Virus record (IMG/VR): IMGVR_UViG_3300025096_000001
Coordinates: 126,001-190,000 of that record
Source: a virus
Strand: one strand, 5' to 3'
Length of the DNA: 64,000 nt
How positions within the stretch are numbered: the first letter of the stretch is position 1; each line of letters opens with the position of its first letter. Made by a program: the position numbers and the translations under genes. Below the pieces are notes generated by a model. The model made no database searches and was not told the DNA's origin. It saw only the letters and a program-made list of their open reading frames with translations. Shown here piece after piece: positions 33,261 through 39,385 of this stretch.

Positions 33261-34127
33261 TTACTTTTCGCCTATCATTAATATCTCTCTCGCTTTCTTA
33301 GCACTGTGTGTGCCATCTTCGTTTTTCTTTCTTCTTCCCGCTGTATATGTTACATCGAAATATATAATGTTATTTGTTCCTTGGCGAGCCTCAAAAAAGC
33401 CATCACCAACATCTCTATTAGACATCATAACAAATGCGCCCAAAGATGTCAAGTCATTTACGAACTTAATTACTGATTTTTGCAAATCATCATCAAAATC
33501 AACACCATACTGTGTAAAGGATCCGCGATAGGGGGGATCTAAAAATATATATGAATCAGGTGTTGCTTCGCTTATCGTGCCGCGGAAATCTCCCGTCATC
33601 AACTTACAGTTCTGTAGTGCTCTGTTCCACTGTAGGACATTTTCCTTATCATAGACCTTATCTTTATGATTTAGAAGACCCGAGGGGGTTCCGAAGCGGC
33701 CATTTGTATTCTTGTTAATTTGCCAGATTCCATTGAAGCCAGTTTTCATTAAAAAGTATAACGTTGCAGCCTCTTCTGTCTTGGTCCAGCCTTCAAAGTC
33801 AAAGGCATGCTCTTTGCGGATCCTATAATAAAATACCTTTCTATCTTCTCTGGATAGAGGTAGGTATTCGTTTGATAATTCATCGACCCTTTCCATGAAA
33901 GCATCAACATCGTTTCTTACTGCTTCATAAATCGACATTATTGAAGCGTTTGAATCGTTTATAACAAATTTGGCTTTCGGGTTTTTATTGTAGGCCCAAA
34001 TAAACATTGCGCCGGCACCAACAAACGGTTCGATATACGAACCAAATGTCTCTGGTAATACTTGTTGTTCTTTATACTTCTTAATCAGGCGCGTTTTGCC
34101 GCCGGCCCACATAAATAATGGTTTCAT
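33261..34127 (-). CDS. D12-class N6-adenine DNA methyltransferase
   Basis: The start at ATG 34127 overlaps the stop of the nuclease gene and follows GGAGGGG, giving 288 aa. KPLFMWAGGKTRL at the N-terminus and YIEPFVGAGAMF form the SAM-binding region. FLMKTGFNGIWQ is the middle motif and DPPY at residues 197-200 is the catalytic motif. This is the Dam/DpnIIA family, which often methylates GATC, but specificity cannot be read. Its immediate coupling to an EcoRI-like nuclease suggests a restriction-modification pair. Confidence 0.9.
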   Translation of the reverse strand: MKPLFMWAGGKTRLIKKYKEQQVLPETFGSYIEPFVGAGAMFIWAYNKNPKAKFVINDSNASIMSIYEAVRNDVDAFMERVDELSNEYLPLSREDRKVFYYRIRKEHAFDFEGWTKTEEAATLYFLMKTGFNGIWQINKNTNGRFGTPSGLLNHKDKVYDKENVLQWNRALQNCKLMTGDFRGTISEATPDSYIFLDPPYRGSFTQYGVDFDDDLQKSVIKFVNDLTSLGAFVMMSNRDVGDGFFEARQGTNNIIYFDVTYTAGRRKKNEDGTHSAKKAREILMIGEK

Positions 34128-34630
34128 CACCCCTCCACCAGACTGTCTAGCCATCTGTTTAATTCCGATGCATACTCCACAGGATCTGTAACGTTCTCTA
34201 GAACCGTTGCGCCGGCGTACCGTAACATATCAATTAAAGGGCCGGTAGAACCGCTGCCCTTAATCTTGACAAAGCCCGGACCCTCACAAGATACAAACAT
34301 CTGCCTTCCTTCTAAGAAGGTTAAATATTTACACACTCGTTCACAGGCATTTTGCGGAGAAGTCTGCCACTTATTTTCACAAACACCAACAAGGTTGTTT
34401 TTGTAAAAAATGAATCCTCCGTCGGCTTCCCAGCGCTGGGATTTTCCATTTGCTTGGCGCGAGTATTCCCCTCGACAGCCTAATATCTCTTCGATTGTAA
34501 CCGACTTTCTAATTTCCCACTCTGGACCTCTCCGAGAAACTACCATGAATACATAATCAATGTGTCTTTTTTCTGATAAGATTGAATTAGTACTAGTTGC
34601 TGTAGTTCCCGGCTGGATTCCACCACGCAT
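34127..34630 (-). CDS. EcoRI-like PD-(D/E)xK nuclease, putative restriction enzyme
   Basis: This 167-aa protein contains ADGGFIFYKN with Asp70, VGVCENKWQ with Glu85 and Lys87, and QNACERVCKY with Asn94 and Arg98, then FVSCEGPGFV. Compared from memory, EcoRI has PDGG, EAKHQ and NAIERSHKN followed by FLEGSNF, in the same order and similar spacing. That gives a complete D-ExK metal site. The gene overlaps the D12 methylase start by one base. Alone it could also be an orphan nuclease that degrades host DNA while the methylase protects phage DNA. It is shorter than EcoRI (about 277 aa). Confidence 0.65.
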   Translation of the reverse strand: MRGGIQPGTTATSTNSILSEKRHIDYVFMVVSRRGPEWEIRKSVTIEEILGCRGEYSRQANGKSQRWEADGGFIFYKNNLVGVCENKWQTSPQNACERVCKYLTFLEGRQMFVSCEGPGFVKIKGSGSTGPLIDMLRYAGATVLENVTDPVEYASELNRWLDSLVEG

Positions 34631-34650
34631 TTTGCCTCCTTAAAAATAGC

Positions 34651-34672
34651 GGCAGACTTTAACCGGTCTGCC
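34651..34672 (-). repeat. Intergenic hairpin repeat, copy 3 (before nuclease gene)
   Basis: Same stem as the other copies, with one loop change (TTAAA instead of TCAAA on the minus strand). It is followed by GCTATTTTTAAGG and the nuclease ribosome binding site. Confidence 0.85.
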
Positions 34673-34683
34673 AGCGGCTTTTT

Positions 34684-34791
34684 TTACTCTGCTGTATCAA
34701 CAGAGCTAGCGGTATCTTCCGCAGTATCGTCTTCCTTATCACCACAAGCCATCATTAGCGTTGCAGCAAGGATTGGTAAAACGAGTCTCAT
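34684..34791 (-). CDS. Tiny lipoprotein (35 aa)
   Basis: An ATG at 34791 preceded by AAAGGAG opens a frame of 35 codons ending at TAA (34684). The N-terminus MRLVLPILAATLMMAC is a signal peptide ending in a lipobox (L-M-M-A-C), with Cys16 as the lipidated residue. The mature part GDKEDDTAEDTASSVDTAE is acidic. A lipidated peptide of about 20 residues would sit on a membrane surface. Roles known for phage lipoproteins include superinfection exclusion and outer-membrane spanins; neither can be chosen here. Hairpin repeats flank the gene on both sides. Confidence 0.75.
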   Translation of the reverse strand: MRLVLPILAATLMMACGDKEDDTAEDTASSVDTAE

Positions 34792-34813
34792 CTTCTTTGT
34801 CTCCTTTAAAGGT

Positions 34814-34835
34814 GGCAGACATTGACCGGTCTGCC
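34814..34835 (-). repeat. Intergenic hairpin repeat, copy 4 (before lipoprotein gene)
   Basis: Same 7-bp stem, with one loop change. On the minus strand it is followed by ACCTTTAAAGGAG, so the hairpin directly precedes the ribosome binding site. Confidence 0.85.
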
Positions 34836-34849
34836 AGCGGTTTTATTTA

Positions 34850-35116
34850 TTACTCTTCTTCCGCAGTGTTGGCGTCGTTTGTGCCAACTTCTATTGTAGA
34901 CTCTTCTGTGCTTGTTTCACTGGAAACGGGCACAGTAGTTTCGCTATTTTCAGCATCCGTGGTAGAGGTACTGGATACCTCTTCCGCCTCCTCATCTGAT
35001 TGAGCAGGGGCCTCATAAGTACAAGTTCCGTATGTAGTTGCGAGCACCAAAGCACCCCCAACAAAACTGACCTGCACTTTCCATCGGGACCATGCCGATT
35101 GTAACCATTCTAACAT
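34850..35116 (-). CDS. Single-pass membrane protein with acidic Ser/Thr-rich tail
   Basis: This 88-aa protein has a short N-terminus WLQSAWSRWKVQ, a hydrophobic segment VSFVGGALVLATTYGTCTY at about 16-34, and an acidic, Ser/Thr/Glu-rich tail to the C-terminus. The charge distribution suggests N-in, C-out topology. The tail resembles the acidic mature part of the neighbouring 35-aa lipoprotein, so the two may act together at the envelope. A spanin-like or superinfection role is speculation. Confidence 0.6.
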   Translation of the reverse strand: MLEWLQSAWSRWKVQVSFVGGALVLATTYGTCTYEAPAQSDEEAEEVSSTSTTDAENSETTVPVSSETSTEESTIEVGTNDANTAEEE

Positions 35117-35144
35117 AATATTATCTCCTTTTTATTAAGAATGT

Positions 35145-35173
35145 GGCAGACTATTTTCCAACCCCGGTCTGCC
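35145..35173 (-). repeat. Intergenic hairpin repeat, copy 5 (after SSB gene), divergent loop
   Basis: The stem GGCAGAC/GTCTGCC is conserved but the loop is enlarged and different (GGGGTTGGAAAATA region on the minus strand). The stem is therefore kept while the loop varies, as expected for a functional RNA hairpin. Confidence 0.8.
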
Positions 35174-35200
35174 ATCGGTACCCAAACGTACTATTTAGAT

Positions 35201-35971
35201 TTAGCCACTCATCAATTCATTAAATGCGCGGTCGACCTCACTTGTTCCGTTAGAGGGACCGTACTTGGCTGTCTCTCTAGAGCGACCTTCTGCAGATTTA
35301 TCTGAAGAAAGCTGTGCATCTAGAATGGCGTCGACTTGCTCTGAGTTGAGACGCTCAAAAAGAGTATCTACATCCGGCATGCGATCGAGGAGGGCAGGGA
35401 TCGCTTCCGTATCAGGCAATAGTGTGGATGTGTTACGACGCATCTTCAAGTTTGTCTGGGGATAGGCACCGGTCTTAGTTGGCTTTGTATAAGTCAACGT
35501 AATGTCGGTTCCAACTTGAATATCTGTAATGTCACCATATTCCGGATCGAGGATGTAGCCAAGAAGCAACTCGTAAGCCTTCTTTCCATAGCCATACATC
35601 TTAATTCCCTCGTCTTCTCGACCGCGGACTACGACTGGTGAGAAATAGCGTTGGCGTACAAAGAGACTCTTTGCAAGCTTCTTGCTTTCCTCATCGTTGG
35701 TTGCAACTCCTTCCTTCCACAAGGTAGAAGCGAACTCACAAATGGGACAACCTTCTCCAAAGTTACGCTTTGGACACATGATGCCGCCCTTGTGTTCACC
35801 CACGTTATAGTGGAAATGAATTTCCCTAAGTGGGTCACCGTCCTTGGCCGGTACAATACGAATATCAGTATCGCCCTCGTCCGGTTTAAAAAATACCGAA
35901 GTTCTTCGGTCGGGGTCATCGCCCCTAAGTGATGCGAGCTTTCGTCGCATAAGATCCATATCAATTCCCAT
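35201..35971 (-). CDS. Single-stranded DNA-binding protein, gp32-like
   Basis: This 256-aa protein has an N-terminal region MDLMRRKLASLRG. A zinc-binding cluster with HYNVGEHKGGIMCPKRNFGE and then GCPIC (His, Cys, Cys, Cys) and an OB-fold-like core (DIRIVPAKDG, FVRQRYFSPVVVRG) follow. The C-terminal tail is acidic and Ser-rich, as in T4 gp32. Gp32 coats single-stranded DNA and organises replication and recombination proteins. A near-consensus promoter directly upstream suits strong early expression, and UvsX is in the same gene run. Confidence 0.85.
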   Translation of the reverse strand: MGIDMDLMRRKLASLRGDDPDRRTSVFFKPDEGDTDIRIVPAKDGDPLREIHFHYNVGEHKGGIMCPKRNFGEGCPICEFASTLWKEGVATNDEESKKLAKSLFVRQRYFSPVVVRGREDEGIKMYGYGKKAYELLLGYILDPEYGDITDIQVGTDITLTYTKPTKTGAYPQTNLKMRRNTSTLLPDTEAIPALLDRMPDVDTLFERLNSEQVDAILDAQLSSDKSAEGRSRETAKYGPSNGTSEVDRAFNELMSG

Positions 35972-36003
35972 TTTATTTTCTCCTGTTAATGGTTAATAAA
36001 GTA

Positions 36004-36022
36004 TGTTGAGCTTTCCTCAACA
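36004..36022. repeat. Inverted repeat TGTTGAG/CTCAACA at the SSB transcription start
   Basis: Seven-base perfect arms around a 5-nt spacer lie just downstream of the -10 box of the SSB promoter and span the expected start site. It could be an operator, or a transcript 5' stem if initiation is slightly upstream. Confidence 0.5.
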
Positions 36023-36025
36023 CCT

Positions 36026-36054
36026 ATTGTATTACACTCGACGTATCATGTCAA
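36026..36054 (-). promoter_or_regulatory. Sigma70-type promoter for SSB operon
   Basis: TTGACA (36054-36049) and TACAAT (36031-36026) on the minus strand are separated by 17 nt. The -35 box overlaps the stop codon of the upstream gene. Confidence 0.75.
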
Positions 36055-36893
36055 GTGTTATTTTGGATTACGTTAGTGTGGGCAACGCAAAACCCAAAGT
36101 CTTCAGTGTGCGGTGTTTCATAGATGGCATATGATATGCGCTTGAAACTATTTCTTGGTTTCTTTTTAAGCAAGTCGACCAATCTCCTGTGTAGTGTACC
36201 GTCTGTTTCTAATTTCTTCTGATTTATACATATATAATAACATATATCCCGAGGGGTGTCAAGGTCAAAAAACCATTTTTCTTCAAGATTTTTTGGATCG
36301 AGGGCACCAATCGAGCGAATGCGATTGACTTCTAATGGCTTTGAGATCATACCGATCTCAGGTTCGTTGTGCATAAAAAAATTTACGTAGTGAATCATAG
36401 AAAATATTGAACTGTTTATAGATTCATAATACTTCTTAATCGGAATATTGTCAAGTGATTTTTCTATCTCAAGGTTAGAAATTATAGTAAAAGACTTAAA
36501 AAGGCCCGACCGAGCGTACTCTTGTAAAACCCCAAAGACTGTTTTTTCAATTAACTTACGTATACCAGTCATCAGCTCACCATCGGGCTTAATATAATAC
36601 AAATCTATTTTCTTGTCCTTGATTTGTTCCAATATACCAAGAGTATAATTTGAACTATAAGACGATCCTACAACGATCACTTGAACGTGCTCGTCTATAT
36701 CGGCAAAAAAATCTTTGAGGTCCGGAACATTCTTTTCGTAATCTTCTGGACTATCATAAGGTTTTAATTTGTGTTTTCTTTTTGAGTTTCTTTTGACTGA
36801 ACTGTTAAGTTTATATACACTGTAGTTGCCTACCTCGCCAAAGCAATCAGCAATTTTCGAAGCAGCGTTTCCAATACCAACGACCGATATCAC
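36051..36893 (-). CDS. FtsZ/tubulin-like candidate
   Basis: This 280-aa protein starts MISVVGIGNAASKIADCFGE, like the FtsZ start (V-x-G-V-G-G-x-G-x-N). VQVIVVGSSYSSNYTLGILE at about residues 70-89 takes the place of the FtsZ glycine-rich T4 signature, followed by IDLYYIKPDGELM (FtsZ: TVAVVTKPF). SFTIISNLE and IKKYYESINSSIFSMIHYVN parallel the FtsZ IVIPND and DAF-x-x-ADDVL segments. The GGGTGTG signature itself is lost. Known phage tubulins (PhuZ) position DNA or a nucleus-like compartment. A simple Rossmann-fold protein is the alternative. Confidence 0.4.
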   Translation of the reverse strand: MISVVGIGNAASKIADCFGEVGNYSVYKLNSSVKRNSKRKHKLKPYDSPEDYEKNVPDLKDFFADIDEHVQVIVVGSSYSSNYTLGILEQIKDKKIDLYYIKPDGELMTGIRKLIEKTVFGVLQEYARSGLFKSFTIISNLEIEKSLDNIPIKKYYESINSSIFSMIHYVNFFMHNEPEIGMISKPLEVNRIRSIGALDPKNLEEKWFFDLDTPRDICYYICINQKKLETDGTLHRRLVDLLKKKPRNSFKRISYAIYETPHTEDFGFCVAHTNVIQNNT

Positions 36894-38068
36894 ACTTCCA
36901 CCTTTTTGAGATTGTAATAATCTTTTCCTATGCTGACATTTGCAATAAAGCCGTCTTCAAAAATCTCTTTTATCTTTTTGATGTGGGTGCGCTCATCATT
37001 ATGACAATCTATTACCACCTCATCGTGTACAATGTGTGAGATAAATGACTTACAGTTGTTGTTAACTAAATATCGATCGATCAAAATCGCCTTCTCCAAA
37101 ACCCTGTCTGACGTGGTACTTTGTAATAGATAATTGAGTGCCTTTCTCTCTTCTACTTTGATCTTGCGGCCGTATGGTGTATTAATATAACCATCGCTAT
37201 ACCATTTGTCAAGAACTTTTTTGCGATCATAGTGGTCACTATCGATATCATTCGACGACGGATCATATAACCATGCAAAAAATCTTACTTTACATTCCTC
37301 TCTTGTTATCTCTTGCTCAAAAAGATGTAAACTATTCCACTCATGAATATCGATTTTTGGCTGTGCTTCATCACTAAGCTGCAGCAGTGTTCTAACTTCA
37401 GCGCCATTATAATCTAAACACACGAACGCGTCGTTGCATGGTTTTATTACCTGACGGATCTCTTTCTTAAGAGTCAGAATAGGGAATGAGTGTGGTTTTG
37501 TTGTGAGGCGGCCGGTCACTGTTCCAAACAGATTATAATCTATGTATCTATAATTTTTTATGATCTCTTGGATTCTAGCCCTTTCCCTTGTCGCTGTCAA
37601 CAAATGGCGGCAGTCACTCACCGAGAGGTTTAACTCTTGATATTTAATCTTATGCAACAGCTGGGAAACATTGTTCATGTGAACATAGTTATCTGGTTTT
37701 TCATAATTTTCATAAACGTGTTGTGTTACTTTATTCCTAACTTCACAAAATCTCTGTAAGAAATCTTGTGGTACCAAGTCAAAGATACAGTGATCGCGCA
37801 TATTTATTTTGGCTATTTTGAACGACTTAATATAAGCAGTTAACTTATTCTGGCAGGCCTTCATTTCATCTTTATATGCTTCCGGGCAGCAATCAACTAT
37901 ATTCTCACCGCCTACCCAAAGATTCATATATTCCACATCTTTTTCGTAAAGGGAGCCTGAATATTTCCAGGTTTTTGTTAGATTAGTTGGGTAGTCATCA
38001 AAGTACAATTTGCCATCGACGTATATACCAACACATTCTGACTTGTCATCAAGAGTTTGAAAATACAT
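36890..38068 (-). CDS. Short family A (Pol I-like) DNA polymerase
   Basis: This 392-aa protein covers only the polymerase half of Pol I. FGTVTGRLTT at 181-190 is followed by motif A VCLDYNGAEVR with Asp219. A degenerate O-helix reads REECKVRFFAWLYD (Lys present, usual YG lost), and motif C is IVHDEVVID with His348-Asp349-Glu350. No 3'-5' or 5'-3' exonuclease domain is fused. Both catalytic carboxylates are retained, so it may be active in gap filling together with the separate exonuclease at 29739. DnaE is the more likely replicase. The genes on both sides overlap or nearly touch. Confidence 0.8.
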   Translation of the reverse strand: MYFQTLDDKSECVGIYVDGKLYFDDYPTNLTKTWKYSGSLYEKDVEYMNLWVGGENIVDCCPEAYKDEMKACQNKLTAYIKSFKIAKINMRDHCIFDLVPQDFLQRFCEVRNKVTQHVYENYEKPDNYVHMNNVSQLLHKIKYQELNLSVSDCRHLLTATRERARIQEIIKNYRYIDYNLFGTVTGRLTTKPHSFPILTLKKEIRQVIKPCNDAFVCLDYNGAEVRTLLQLSDEAQPKIDIHEWNSLHLFEQEITREECKVRFFAWLYDPSSNDIDSDHYDRKKVLDKWYSDGYINTPYGRKIKVEERKALNYLLQSTTSDRVLEKAILIDRYLVNNNCKSFISHIVHDEVVIDCHNDERTHIKKIKEIFEDGFIANVSIGKDYYNLKKVEV

Positions 38069-38078
38069 TTTACACTTT

Positions 38079-39365
38079 TTAATAATTATCTGGGTTTAGT
38101 TGTTCGATAGGTATGGCGGACAGTTCTCCCCTTGAGAAGCTTCTGTTCAATTTTGCTGGCCGAACAATACTATAATAATAATCCATAGTGAATGGTTTGT
38201 CAAGTGGTTTGTTTAAAAATCTTTCAAAATAGATTTCCAGAGGGGCTGGGTTACCCATAATCTCAATTTGCTTGAGTACATCTTTTACAAGAAGTCTTTT
38301 TTGTTCCTCATTAATATCTAAGTTTTCTTCATGTAGTCTCATGAGGATATATAATTTATCGAAGATTAGTGATCGAGGTGCATCCAAATAAACATAAAGT
38401 TCACCGAGTGTATAAGTCTCGGGAGTTACCACTTCTGTGATCTTGTGGCCATCGCACATCTTTGTTTTCGAAAAGGCACTTTTCTTAACAGAATTATAAA
38501 TTTCCAATAGAAGAGATGGCAAAGTACCCCGAGTTTTTAATGAAGCTTTGTAAAATCCGCCCGCACCATCATTTAACATAATATAGCCGGATCCCAGGCC
38601 GGCCTCTTGTATGTATGACTGTATTTCTGGCGTCTTAACATCGCTAACTATCCTCCACGGTACGTTATAATCTATCGCAAATCCATATTTGTTGCAAGCG
38701 TTTACAAAAAATTCCCAGTTAGGGCTTTCAATAAACTTTTTTTGTTTGTCGTCGTCGTTATCGTAAGATAGATCTGCTATTTCAATTGCTAAACCAGAAG
38801 ACATAATGTCATTAAAATGGCCTTTAACATATGAAGTGAAGGTAAATGGTATTGTTTTGACAATATGAGGAAACGCCTTCATAAACTCTTCTAAGAAATG
38901 TAAAAAATTTTCAACTTGTATATTTTTGGTCTTAAACAGTTGTGCGAGGTGTGCTTTAAAAATACGTATATAATTTTCATAACCTTTCGTTGGTCTGTGG
39001 AATGCTTTATATACTGTTAAATTTGTTAGATATGGATCATCGCGCTTAATCTGGCCGGTGGCGGCACACCTCTCAAACTCACGGCGCATCTCATTAAATA
39101 AGTCGGCTACAAAATTAAAGCACTCAAATTGTTCTTCTGGAGGTGTTCTTGGTATTTGTTTGATATAGTGGGAATTCTCCGGCACATATATAGGAGAAAA
39201 ATAATTATCCATTTTTCCATAATAGCACATTTCCCCAAAGTTGAAGTCTATTACATTTCTATAACCCTTTGCGCCCATGGATGGTATCGTTCTTTTGTAC
39301 ACAGTTCTTTTATTGAATAATTTAATGGTACTCTCGTCATTTGATTCTGCATAATATTTTGACAT
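38079..39365 (-). CDS. Conserved hypothetical protein, possibly virion or baseplate-linked
   Basis: This 428-aa protein begins MSKYYAESNDESTIKLFNKR. A central segment VKGHFNDIMSSGLAIEIADL, then PNWEFFVNACNKYGFAIDYN VPWRI looks conserved-like. No enzymatic motif was found. It is preceded by AGGAGG and lies between the large baseplate gene and the short polymerase. A structural role is suggested by its position only. Confidence 0.55.
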   Translation of the reverse strand: MSKYYAESNDESTIKLFNKRTVYKRTIPSMGAKGYRNVIDFNFGEMCYYGKMDNYFSPIYVPENSHYIKQIPRTPPEEQFECFNFVADLFNEMRREFERCAATGQIKRDDPYLTNLTVYKAFHRPTKGYENYIRIFKAHLAQLFKTKNIQVENFLHFLEEFMKAFPHIVKTIPFTFTSYVKGHFNDIMSSGLAIEIADLSYDNDDDKQKKFIESPNWEFFVNACNKYGFAIDYNVPWRIVSDVKTPEIQSYIQEAGLGSGYIMLNDGAGGFYKASLKTRGTLPSLLLEIYNSVKKSAFSKTKMCDGHKITEVVTPETYTLGELYVYLDAPRSLIFDKLYILMRLHEENLDINEEQKRLLVKDVLKQIEIMGNPAPLEIYFERFLNKPLDKPFTMDYYYSIVRPAKLNRSFSRGELSAIPIEQLNPDNY

Positions 39366-39385
39366 ATACTATAACCTCCTATATA

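Noticed and set aside
35190-35197. ACTATTTA on the plus strand after the SSB gene
   Set aside because: It points against all genes, towards the antisense of SSB, and has no reading frame downstream. Treated as chance.
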